From UBA1351 sp963677625 (GTDB taxonomy: Bacteria > Bacillota > Clostridia > Lachnospirales > Vallitaleaceae), in the NCBI GenBank assembly GCA_963677625.2, contig CAXXSW010000006.1, positions 50,779 through 114,778 of the forward strand: a stretch of DNA of 64,000 nt, given 5' to 3'. Below the pieces are notes generated by a model. It ran no database searches. It was not told the origin of the DNA and saw only the letters and a program-made list of their open reading frames with translations. The stretch's first letter is position 1; every line of letters starts with the position of its first letter. A program made the position numbers and the translations under genes. Shown here in pieces: positions 44,308-52,184 of the stretch.

Positions 44308-44787
44308 TTAGTCGCTGTATACCATTCGGTCCTCTTTAATATCTATAAGAACTTCCTCTAGATATTTTTTGGCATGATACTTGGCAGTATAAAGATTCAT
44401 GTCCTGGAAGTTACCACAATCTCTTCTCGTGGCACCAGGGATATCATCCTGATAATCTATAATGAATTGGCACAATTCTTTGAGTAAGGGTACGATTTCT
44501 ATAGGTTTTAGTTCTCCTGCCAACAAAAGGTAGAAACCGGTTCTACATCCCATTGGTCCAAAATAAATTACCCGTTTAGCCCATGTTTCATGGTTTCTTA
44601 AAAATGTAGCACCCAAATGTTCAATAGCATGGATTGGTGCATTTTCCAAGGCAGGTTCAAAATTAGGTTTTGTAAAGCGCAAATCAAAAGAAGTGATGGT
44701 CTCTTCGCCTATGTGATCCAATCTTGAAACATAGACACCTGGATACAGGTTATCATGATTTACAGTAAAACTTGGGATTTTTTTCAT
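44308..44787 (-). CDS. luxS: S-ribosylhomocysteine lyase
   Basis: 159 residues, the normal length. The metal-binding HAIEHL is near residue 50, GPMGCRTGFYL near 78 and the third ligand cysteine in ATRRDCGNFQDMN near 125. It splits S-ribosylhomocysteine to homocysteine and the AI-2 precursor DPD. The ATG at 44787 has GGAG 6 nt upstream; the longer frame includes that site. mtnN, the preceding pathway step, is at the right end of the window, about 19 kb away. Confidence 0.97.
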   Translation of the reverse strand: MKKIPSFTVNHDNLYPGVYVSRLDHIGEETITSFDLRFTKPNFEPALENAPIHAIEHLGATFLRNHETWAKRVIYFGPMGCRTGFYLLLAGELKPIEIVPLLKELCQFIIDYQDDIPGATRRDCGNFQDMNLYTAKYHAKKYLEEVLIDIKEDRMVYSD

Positions 44788-44806
44788 TTTGGTCTCCTCT
44801 TTCATT

Positions 44807-46300
44807 CTAGGCTAACTCATACCCCATCATATCAATAAATTCATCGACTAAATAAGGGTCAAATTGGCTTCCTTTATTCTCAATTATTTCATTATAAGCT
44901 ACTTGTATTGGCAGGGCCTTTCTGTAAGGTCTATCATTTGTCATGGCATCAAAAGTATCAACAATAGACAGAATTCTACATTCAATCGGAATAGCGTCGC
45001 CTTTTAAGTTTTCAGGGTATCCATTTCCATCCCATCGTTCATGATGGTAAAGAATAAGATTGGCAATATCCCGAAGTTCCTTGGATTCATTGGCAATTCT
45101 CTTTCCTATCTGAGAATGGGTCTTCATGATCGTATATTCATCATCAGTCAACTTTCCTGGTTTATTGAGTATATTATCCGAAATCCCAACCTTACCAATA
45201 TCATGGAATTTGGCAAGAAGCTTAACCTTGTCAACCTTGCTTCTTCTAAGTCCAATTCTTTTGGCCAATTTGTAGGCTAATTTCTCCATACGATCTGCGT
45301 GACCTTCAGTTATGAAATCCCTAACCTCTAAAGCCTTCATCAAAGTATTCACTAAGCCACTTCGTACACTTTCAGACTTTAACATCTTATGGTGATACAT
45401 AAAATTATCTGCTTGAGAGAATAATTCTGTCATATTGTTCTTGTTTTGTCCACCTTTATATATTGCATATCCATAGGATAATGAAATCTGAATCAATTCT
45501 GAAGTAGAATTAAAAACTGTCAATCTATCCATAACTTTCTTCATTTCCTGAACTACAATTCCTTCATCCCCGGTTTCAAGGAGAACCCCAAATTCATCTC
45601 CTCCTAAACGGGCAATCAATCCATCAGTCTGAATACTCTGAAAAAGAAATTCTCCTGTCTTCTTAATGACTTCGTCTCCAGCCAAATGACCAAAAGTATC
45701 ATTCAACATCTTAAGTCCATCGATATCTACAATAATAAGAGCCACTGATTTATCAGGTACTCTTTCATAATCATTCATATATTCTTCGAAGACTTTCCTA
45801 CTATATAAACCCGTCATATAATCCCTGTCTATCATATCACGAAGTTTCTCCTCTAATCTGACTGATTCCGTCACATCACGGATCATCAGTAGTATCTCAC
45901 CAATATCCGACATATTAAGCCTAACTTCCAAAACCATGGATTGCTTCTGGTAGTCAAAATCAAAACGTTTCGTGATTTGGATATTCATCTCAGCAACCTG
46001 ACTAATAAGCAAGCCAAGTTCCTCAATCATGATTTCATCAGAAATAAGGGCATGTAAAAAAGGGTTTGTATCCTTGGAAAAAGTAAAGGGAGAAATATTT
46101 CCTTCTTTATCACTGACCAACATCACGTCAGGAATAGTATTAATGATAATCTTATTCCTTGCATTAATACGTTCCAAGTCGAGAATTTTACTTTGAAGTT
46201 CAGGGTAATAATTTTTACGAAAAGAATCCTCGCCTAAACCAATAATTGATTCCCTCGTGTATCGACTATTTTTTTTTGATGATTCTATCAAAGATTTCAC
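44807..46300 (-). CDS. PAS-GGDEF-HD-GYP protein (c-di-GMP synthesis and breakdown)
   Basis: 497 residues without membrane segments. A PAS-like region (about 45-150) is followed by a GGDEF domain with the intact ARLGGDEFGVLL and an HD-GYP domain with HDIGKVGISD and HHERWDGNGYP. Both catalytic signatures look complete, so it may both make and hydrolyse c-di-GMP, or one domain may be regulatory. Its start region overlaps the alcohol dehydrogenase gene upstream by about 35 bp, indicating coexpression. The start is uncertain: a GTG at 46300 has weak ribosome binding and a TTG three codons later has AGGTG 6 nt before it. Confidence 0.88.
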   Translation of the reverse strand: MKSLIESSKKNSRYTRESIIGLGEDSFRKNYYPELQSKILDLERINARNKIIINTIPDVMLVSDKEGNISPFTFSKDTNPFLHALISDEIMIEELGLLISQVAEMNIQITKRFDFDYQKQSMVLEVRLNMSDIGEILLMIRDVTESVRLEEKLRDMIDRDYMTGLYSRKVFEEYMNDYERVPDKSVALIIVDIDGLKMLNDTFGHLAGDEVIKKTGEFLFQSIQTDGLIARLGGDEFGVLLETGDEGIVVQEMKKVMDRLTVFNSTSELIQISLSYGYAIYKGGQNKNNMTELFSQADNFMYHHKMLKSESVRSGLVNTLMKALEVRDFITEGHADRMEKLAYKLAKRIGLRRSKVDKVKLLAKFHDIGKVGISDNILNKPGKLTDDEYTIMKTHSQIGKRIANESKELRDIANLILYHHERWDGNGYPENLKGDAIPIECRILSIVDTFDAMTNDRPYRKALPIQVAYNEIIENKGSQFDPYLVDEFIDMMGYELA

Positions 46301-47447
46301 CTACTTCATCAAAAGATAGTTCTTTGGGATTGGTTAGCATACAAGGATCTGTAAGCGTTGCTTTAATCAAGGAACCTCTTATCTTGTCATCCATATTCTC
46401 CACTTGAACTAAAGTCGGTATTCCGACACTCTCTCTAAGTTGGCTTATTCTCTCTATCAATTTTTCCTTATTACTACCGCCGATGTTAATGTTTTCATCT
46501 ATGTCTATACCCATGACCTTAGCAATTTGATCATAACGTTCACTGGCTGCGTCATAATTTACGTCAATCACATGCTGAAGAAGGATTGAGTTACATTCAC
46601 CATGAGCTAAGTTCAGCAAGCCCCCTAAACTATGAGCCATAGCATGGACAGCTCCTAGACTTGCATTAGAAAAAGCAAGTCCTGCTTCTGTAGATCCTAT
46701 CATCATTTTGTAAAAATTTTCTATGGTCCTATTATGGTCGACAACATCTTGAATGTTATTTACCACATACCGAATACCCTCCAACGCATGGATATCTGTC
46801 ATGCTAGAATGGGCATTGGAAACATATGCCTCAATAGCATGTGTTAGAGCATCCATACCTGTACAGGCCGTTAAATACTTATCCATTGTCATAAGAGGTA
46901 CTGGGTCTATTAGCGCTAGATCAGGTACAACTTTCTTACTTATAATGGCCTTCTTTATCTTATTGTGTGTATCATTTATAATTGCAAACTGAGATACGTC
47001 AGCAGCTGTCCCCGATGTCGAAGGAATACAGATCAGGGGCGGTCCAGGCAGATTAATCTGGTCAACTCCCTCGTAGTCAAGTATATGACCACCATTAGTT
47101 GTTACAATAGATATGCATTTAGCACAATCCATTGGACTGCCTCCACCCACGGCAATAATCAAATCACAACCATTAGCCAAAAAAAGTTCAGCTCCTAGCA
47201 TGGCTTCCGTATCTTTGGGATTTGGTGTCACAGAATCAAAAATAATTAACTCATCAACTACTTCTTCAATATTATCGATGATTTCCTGACACCATACCTG
47301 CATGCGAACATTTTCATCAGTTACAAAAAAAGGCTTTCTTGAAGTAAAATGAGTAATATATCGGACTACGAGAAGTCTTGCATCCTGCCCAGTAATAATT
47401 TCAGGTGCCACAAATTTTCTTAATTCTAAGTCTTGCTCTTGGAACAT
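46266..47447 (-). CDS. Iron-containing (group III) alcohol dehydrogenase
   Basis: About 393 residues. The nucleotide-binding AVGGGSPMDCAK is near 95 and the metal-ligand region HAMAHSLGGLLNLAHGECN near 255. Family members oxidise or reduce short-chain alcohols, 1,3-propanediol, lactaldehyde or methanol. The start at 47447 gives MFQEQDLELRKF; upstream GTG and ATG codons are possible but overlap ribosome-site-like sequence. It overlaps the downstream c-di-GMP gene, an unusual pairing. Confidence 0.85.
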   Translation of the reverse strand: MFQEQDLELRKFVAPEIITGQDARLLVVRYITHFTSRKPFFVTDENVRMQVWCQEIIDNIEEVVDELIIFDSVTPNPKDTEAMLGAELFLANGCDLIIAVGGGSPMDCAKCISIVTTNGGHILDYEGVDQINLPGPPLICIPSTSGTAADVSQFAIINDTHNKIKKAIISKKVVPDLALIDPVPLMTMDKYLTACTGMDALTHAIEAYVSNAHSSMTDIHALEGIRYVVNNIQDVVDHNRTIENFYKMMIGSTEAGLAFSNASLGAVHAMAHSLGGLLNLAHGECNSILLQHVIDVNYDAASERYDQIAKVMGIDIDENINIGGSNKEKLIERISQLRESVGIPTLVQVENMDDKIRGSLIKATLTDPCMLTNPKELSFDEVGEIFDRIIKKK

Positions 47448-47492
47448 ATAGACCTCACTTCCTTCCACTCTCACCTCCATTATATCATAGGT

Positions 47493-48311
47493 CTAAAGCT
47501 TCTGAACCATGAGATTTCCAGATTCATATTTTTTCAGGCCCTTAGAAAACACAAAAAAACTAATTATTATCCATATGCCACTTACAAGACTTAGTAATAG
47601 AAACCACTTAAGATCAAAGTTATTTATCAGACGTACCGGAACCATAGAAATAAAACCAGCAGGTAATATAGTAAATAAGATAAATTTAATAATCCCCCTA
47701 AAAATATCCGCAGGATAAATTGAGGTTGTAATCAAAAACTCGAAAACCAAGCCTGCTAGAGAGCTAATATTCCCATACCAAAAAGCCATGGAGTTAGCTA
47801 TAATCAAGACACCTGCAAAAATAGCACCACCTGTTATAGTAAAGTAAATAAACAAAAAGCTCCCTTTAAAGGAAAATCCTTCTACTAAGAAAAAAATAAT
47901 AATTCCATAGAAAAGATCACCCCATGCTGAAATATTGGTCTTAGAGGAAATGGTATTTAAAAGAACATTCTTAGGCTGTAGAAGGTAAGCATCCAATTCT
48001 CCCTGTGTAATCATTTCAACCAACCTAGTTATATTACCAAAAAGAATAAAGCAAACACCAAAACCTGCTGAAGAAAATGACCACAGAAGCATCACGTCCT
48101 TAAAGCCATAACCACCTATACTTGAAAATCTTTCAAAAAGAAGCCACCAGAAAAAAGCAAAGGAGAGATTATTGAGAAACATGCCAAAAGTCTGAATCAA
48201 AAAACTAGTTCGATACTCCATTGCTGATGATAGATTCAACTTAAAATAGCCACCTAACATATCAATATTTCCCCTAATCTTACCTACCCTTTTTTTATCC
48301 TCCGTTAACAT
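47493..48311 (-). CDS. ABC-2 type permease, DUF990-like, second subunit
   Basis: 272 residues with about six membrane segments. The pattern FWWLLFERFSSIGGYGFKDVMLLWSFSS and GELDAYLLQPKNVLL is typical of the DUF990/ABC-2 family often found as one of two unlike permeases. The start overlaps the end of the first permease gene. It ends about 45 bp before the alcohol dehydrogenase start. Together with the ATPase and the other permease it forms an exporter with unknown substrate. Confidence 0.82.
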   Translation of the reverse strand: MLTEDKKRVGKIRGNIDMLGGYFKLNLSSAMEYRTSFLIQTFGMFLNNLSFAFFWWLLFERFSSIGGYGFKDVMLLWSFSSAGFGVCFILFGNITRLVEMITQGELDAYLLQPKNVLLNTISSKTNISAWGDLFYGIIIFFLVEGFSFKGSFLFIYFTITGGAIFAGVLIIANSMAFWYGNISSLAGLVFEFLITTSIYPADIFRGIIKFILFTILPAGFISMVPVRLINNFDLKWFLLLSLVSGIWIIISFFVFSKGLKKYESGNLMVQKL

Positions 48312-49095
48312 TTAAACCTTTCACTCCTTTCCGATAAACCATATAACACATAAAAATGGCTATAAACAAATAAATCAATTGTCCTAGAAAAACCTGAACA
48401 AACAGGTCTCTAGAAAAATCTACAAATAATTTTCCCGGATAATAGGTTATATATGCAAAAGGTAAGTGCTTACTAAACCCTTCGATCCAATGAGGAAAAA
48501 GTTCCAAAGGTAAAAGCATACCTCCTAATGTAAATACCAACTTCTGATAAATCCATTGAAAAGCCGAGTTTTCTTCTACCCAAAATGCTGTTAATGCTAA
48601 GGAAAAATTCACAAAAAAGTTAATGGTGATTCCCATAATTATACTTAAGATAATAAAGGGCAAGCTCCAAATATCAATCCAACCTGGCAAGCCGACAAGA
48701 AGTATACCCACGCCTACACCAACAACAATATTAACAAAAAACCGAATGCTAATCTTCCCCATATTATTTGCATATGAATAAAGGATATAATCATAAGGCT
48801 TATTCAATAAGTATGCAATATTACCAGATTTTACATCTCGGGCTACTTCTTTGTAATAATTACTAGTTGACAATGTAACAATTTCAGTCATAACCAAATA
48901 CCATATCATCATACTTAAGGTAAAGCCCTCAATAACACCATCACCACTTCCATATATATTCTTCCATAGAAGCAGATATACCCCTAATATAAATGCAAAA
49001 AAACCGCTTCGACCAAAAAAGTCCAACAGATACACCATGGCATCCATCATGGATGTTTTAAATACATATCCATATTTACTTACTTTAGCCATCAT
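48295..49095 (-). CDS. ABC-2 type permease, first subunit
   Basis: About 267 residues with about six membrane segments. DVKSGNIAYLLNKPYDYILYSYA is a family-typical cytosolic loop that also occurs in the DUF990-type partner. The start at 49095 has GGTGG 5 nt upstream and overlaps the ATPase stop by 11 bp; a longer frame from 49164 would overlap far more. It should pair with the next permease as a heterodimer. Confidence 0.82.
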   Translation of the reverse strand: MMAKVSKYGYVFKTSMMDAMVYLLDFFGRSGFFAFILGVYLLLWKNIYGSGDGVIEGFTLSMMIWYLVMTEIVTLSTSNYYKEVARDVKSGNIAYLLNKPYDYILYSYANNMGKISIRFFVNIVVGVGVGILLVGLPGWIDIWSLPFIILSIIMGITINFFVNFSLALTAFWVEENSAFQWIYQKLVFTLGGMLLPLELFPHWIEGFSKHLPFAYITYYPGKLFVDFSRDLFVQVFLGQLIYLFIAIFMCYMVYRKGVKGLNVNGG

Positions 49096-50089
49096 AACTG
49101 CCACCACCTTTACTTTTCTCTTGGTAAATAGAAGCGATAATTTCTTCCATTGGTGGATCTTCAATGGTAATGTCTAAAACTCTTCCCTTTTTCATCAGCC
49201 TGCTAATTACATCATCAATGTCCGTTCTACTGGTATCAACTTCTACCTTTATACCATATCCCTTACTTTTAATCACCTTAATATCTTGATCATCAATGAC
49301 TACCTTATCACTGTATTTTAGACTGATTACCTTATTGCTTAGATAATTATATTTTAGATTCTTAACACTTTCATCAGTAACTACCTGGCCATGATTAATG
49401 ACAATAACTCTTTTACAAAGTTCTTCTATATCTCCAGCATCATGGGAAGTTAAAAAAATAGTTGTCTTCTCTTCCTTATTGACAGTTTTTATTAAATCTC
49501 TAATCCTCTGTTTAACAATAACATCTAGGCCAATAGTCGGTTCATCCAAAAAAATAATCTTTGGTTCATGCAAAAGGGATGCCGCTATTTCACATCTTAT
49601 CCTTTGCCCCAAAGACAATTTCCTTACTGGTATATTCAAAAGTTCTTCAATTCCAAAAACTTCTGTCAAATAATCAATTCGGCCTTTTAGCCGATGCTTA
49701 TCAATCTCATATATTTTACCAAGTAGTTGAAAACTATCTCCTGGCGGGAGATGAAACCATAGTTGTGACTTCTGACCAAAAACAGAACCGATTTGGTAGG
49801 CTAGTTCTGTCCTATCTTTAACGGGATTCAATCCAAGTACTTCCATTTGTCCACTTGTAGGATGTAAAATGCCTGTCATCATCTTAATGGTTGTCGATTT
49901 ACCTGCACCATTAGGTCCAATAAAGGCAAGAAGTTCACCCTCCTCTACCTCAAAGCCAACATGATCTACAGCTTGAATTCGCTTATACTCAGGTTTGACC
50001 ATACTTTTTAGGCTTCCCGAAAATCCAGGTTCTTTGATTTTAGTTTCAAATGTTTTAGTAAGATTGTTAACACGAATACTCTTCATCAC
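49085..50089 (-). CDS. ABC transporter ATPase of a two-permease exporter
   Basis: 334 residues. Walker A GPNGAGKST is near residue 60, the Q-loop GSVFGQKSQLWFHLPPGDSF near 105, signature LSLGQRIRCEIA near 155 and Walker B IIFLDEPTIGLD near 175. The signature LSLGQR and the WFxLPPxDSF region are typical of DUF990-partnered ATPases. A C-terminal extension of about 90 residues follows. It drives export by the two permeases. A promoter flanked by an inverted repeat lies upstream. Confidence 0.9.
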   Translation of the reverse strand: MMKSIRVNNLTKTFETKIKEPGFSGSLKSMVKPEYKRIQAVDHVGFEVEEGELLAFIGPNGAGKSTTIKMMTGILHPTSGQMEVLGLNPVKDRTELAYQIGSVFGQKSQLWFHLPPGDSFQLLGKIYEIDKHRLKGRIDYLTEVFGIEELLNIPVRKLSLGQRIRCEIAASLLHEPKIIFLDEPTIGLDVIVKQRIRDLIKTVNKEEKTTIFLTSHDAGDIEELCKRVIVINHGQVVTDESVKNLKYNYLSNKVISLKYSDKVVIDDQDIKVIKSKGYGIKVEVDTSRTDIDDVISRLMKKGRVLDITIEDPPMEEIIASIYQEKSKGGGSYDG

Positions 50090-50143
50090 GTTCTCCTAAT
50101 TTAGCCTTTTAATTGTTTTATTCATGAATACGTTTCTATATCA

Positions 50144-50186
50144 AGATATTTCAAATTATATTACAGGAAATATCTGTTAATTGCAA
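50144..50186 (-). promoter_or_regulatory. Promoter of the ABC exporter operon, with a flanking inverted repeat
   Basis: On the minus strand TTGCAA and TAATAT are separated by 17 nt. A 9-bp inverted repeat (AGATATTTC 50144-50152, GAAATATCT 50167-50175) encloses the -10. It may be a repressor site. Confidence 0.5.
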
Positions 50187-50283
50187 GACTTTTTTATCCT
50201 TGTCATAATTTTCATCTTTTTATCAAGGACACATGAGTATATTTGTCTTTTCACTTTGTCCCTTTTTTCTATATAAACAAGAC

Positions 50284-50390
50284 AAAGAGGCTTCGCCTCC
50301 TTCGCTTGCGATTGTTGTGCTAGGAAAGTTTCCTTGACATTTTATGAGATGTTTCTACTCATAAAATTCATATAGAGGACTTTCCTAGTA
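50284..50390. repeat. Structured intergenic repeat element, copy B
   Basis: This copy has GAGGC-TTC-GCCTC (50287-50299), TAGGAAAGT (50321-50329) pairing perfectly with ACTTTCCTA (50379-50387), and an inner 9-bp hairpin TTTTATGAG/CTCATAAAA (50340-50348, 50358-50366). Copy A at 12578 shares the flanks and the fold but has another inner sequence. Both lie next to a terminator. Together with the promoter at 50144 and the terminator at 50394 it accounts for the 350-bp gap between genes. Confidence 0.7.
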
Positions 50391-50393
50391 AAT

Positions 50394-50426
50394 AAAAAAG
50401 GTCTGTACCAAAATAAGGCACAGACC
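50394..50426 (-). terminator. Terminator after the secreted partner of the iron-sulphur protein
   Basis: GGTCTGTGCC/GGTACAGACC stem with one mismatch and 7-nt loop, then six uridines on the minus strand. Confidence 0.8.
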
Positions 50427-50441
50427 AAGCAAATAAATGAT

Positions 50442-51197
50442 TTAATTCACTTCTAACATATTATTAAATATTTCTTTGACTTCCGAAAATTCTAAATTGT
50501 TCTGACTACATATGTCTCTAATAAGCATATTTTCATTTTGAATTTCAAGGCCAAGAACCCCTTCTATCTCATCAATTGAAAGACCAAAATCTAAGAGATC
50601 CCTTACACTTGTCTTTCCTCTCACAGCCACTGTTTCCTCGTGTTCTGCTTCTGAACTTTCTATATCGCTTTCTTGATACAAGTCTCCTGTAAGATTGGAC
50701 TTTGCATCAACTTCATCTGATGGAAGATCAATAATATGGCCATCCATATACAAAGCTTTCTCTTCATTCCATTTATCTTCCTTAATTAGAACATCAACGC
50801 CTGACTGAAAGATATAATCTTCAGACTCATAGGGCAAGTCTGTATATAAGGAAACGAATAAACGTAGCGATCCTGTTCCAATTTCAATATCTTGACTCAT
50901 ATCTCCATAAATTTCTTCTAAATTCTTAGCTTGTATACTCTCTGAATTATCAGTTGATAGCCCAAAGGCTTCTGCAATAAGTTCTGACTTTATACCAAAA
51001 GCCTTTTCAATGTCCGAGAAAGTATAGGAACCTCTAATATCACCTGGATTCGGTAAACCTTCGTATATACCATCGCTAAATACGGCTGGTGTTTTTGTTG
51101 ACTCGGTCTGCCAATATCCCATAGCATCTGATATGATAATTCCTCCAAAAACCACAAGCAAGCCAATAACTGCAATACTTATATTTTTTAGTCTCAT
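50442..51197 (-). CDS. Membrane-anchored acidic protein with two similar short domains, partner of the NapH-like protein
   Basis: 251 residues. A single N-terminal membrane segment (about 8-26, ISIAVIGLLVVFGGIII) leaves the rest outside. Two alike segments occur: GSYTFSDIEKAFGIKSELIAEAFGL near 55-80 and TSVRDLLDFGLSIDEIEGVLGL near 200-225. This short helical unit is often found with 4Fe-4S membrane proteins in Clostridia. The middle is acidic. Its ATG overlaps the stop of the iron-sulphur gene by 4 bp (ATGA), with GGAGGTGA upstream, so the two are a coupled pair. It is not a lipoprotein, as no lipobox is seen. Function is unknown; a role in electron transfer is inferred. Confidence 0.65.
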   Translation of the reverse strand: MRLKNISIAVIGLLVVFGGIIISDAMGYWQTESTKTPAVFSDGIYEGLPNPGDIRGSYTFSDIEKAFGIKSELIAEAFGLSTDNSESIQAKNLEEIYGDMSQDIEIGTGSLRLFVSLYTDLPYESEDYIFQSGVDVLIKEDKWNEEKALYMDGHIIDLPSDEVDAKSNLTGDLYQESDIESSEAEHEETVAVRGKTSVRDLLDFGLSIDEIEGVLGLEIQNENMLIRDICSQNNLEFSEVKEIFNNMLEVN

Positions 51198-52093
51198 TGG
51201 TCACCTCCGGTATTTCTCATACCCTTGGTATGTATATCTTCTCTTTTTCCCATGTTTGATGCTCCATTTACATCACCAAAACCTTTAAGCCTCATTTCAA
51301 CAGTAGCTTCTACTGGGCAATGGTTTTCTGATGTACAAAGACCACACCGGATACATTGATGATCTCTAATAGTCTTCTTATCTGATACCTTAATGTTCAT
51401 CGGACATACATCATCGCATTTGTAACAACTTACACAACTTGTTTCATTTCTCCGAATCTTGTATAGACTAAGTAGGTTAGTCAGGCCAATAGCTGCCCCA
51501 AATGGACAAGCATACTTACACCATGGTCGTTCCACAAATAGGGACATAAGCAAGACAACCAGCAAAACAATAATACCACCTATAGTTGCTTCATCTGACC
51601 AAAAATTAAAGAGGGCATAGTAGGGATCAACTTCTAAAAAAACGAGTTTTAATGAGTTTGTGGTCAAGTATATGGTAAAAACCAATACACCATACCGTAG
51701 GTACCTGAGAATACGGTCAACTTTATATGGTATAAAACCATTATATCGCTTTTTAAATAGCTTTTTTCCAACCTTGCCTATCCATTCTTGGATGGATCCC
51801 AAAGGACACATATAAGAACATACAAGAGGTCCCATCAACAAGGCCAAGACCATGATAATCACCATAAGGACCATGGAAGATGGATGAATCTTCTGTACAT
51901 AAACACCTAATGTAGCCCAAGAAACCAATGTTTCCACACCTCCAAAAGGGCAAATAGCATGAAGGGATGACGCTCCAATGAAAGGGATACTTAAACCTGA
52001 TTCACTTAGATAATGATTTAGGCCAATTAATCCAACAATAAGAAAAAATACAACCTGACTGATTAACCTTGCCTTTTTTGAAATTTTCATCAT
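51194..52093 (-). CDS. NapH/NosR-like membrane iron-sulphur protein
   Basis: About 299 residues. Four or five membrane segments carry the repeated family motifs CPFGGVETL, CSYMCPLGSIQEW and CKYACPFGAAIG, each C-x(n)-CP. A C-terminal bacterial ferredoxin domain has two clusters: CVSCYKCDDVCP and CIRCGLCTSENHCP. Such proteins pass electrons across or along the membrane. The ATG at 52093 has AAGGAG 6 nt upstream; the longest frame, starting at 52144, runs over the promoter and operator-like repeats, so it is rejected. It is probably controlled by the neighbouring two-component system. Confidence 0.85.
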   Translation of the reverse strand: MMKISKKARLISQVVFFLIVGLIGLNHYLSESGLSIPFIGASSLHAICPFGGVETLVSWATLGVYVQKIHPSSMVLMVIIMVLALLMGPLVCSYMCPLGSIQEWIGKVGKKLFKKRYNGFIPYKVDRILRYLRYGVLVFTIYLTTNSLKLVFLEVDPYYALFNFWSDEATIGGIIVLLVVLLMSLFVERPWCKYACPFGAAIGLTNLLSLYKIRRNETSCVSCYKCDDVCPMNIKVSDKKTIRDHQCIRCGLCTSENHCPVEATVEMRLKGFGDVNGASNMGKREDIHTKGMRNTGGDQ

Positions 52094-52119
52094 ACAAGAC
52101 TCCTTTTTTTTATTTGCTT

Positions 52120-52148
52120 GTATCATAAAATTCTTTTGTGACAACCAA
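52120..52148 (-). promoter_or_regulatory. Promoter of the NapH-like operon
   Basis: On the minus strand TTGGTT and TGATAC are separated by 17 nt. The -35 is within the direct repeat 52138-52154, the arrangement expected for activation by an OmpR-type regulator. Confidence 0.5.
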
Positions 52149-52154
52149 GTGACA
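52138..52154. promoter_or_regulatory. Direct repeat GTGACA-N5-GTGACA upstream of the NapH-like operon
   Basis: Two identical hexamers start 11 bp apart, one helical turn, as in OmpR/PhoB-family binding sites. The same pair occurs upstream of the response regulator at 54336-54352. Confidence 0.65.
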
Positions 52155-52184
52155 AAGTCGTTTTTTCTTAATTTATCTTATAAC

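Noticed and set aside
52094..52144. Longer N-terminus of the NapH-like protein
   Set aside because: The additional 17 codons would cover the promoter -10, the AAGGAG ribosome site and part of the direct repeat.
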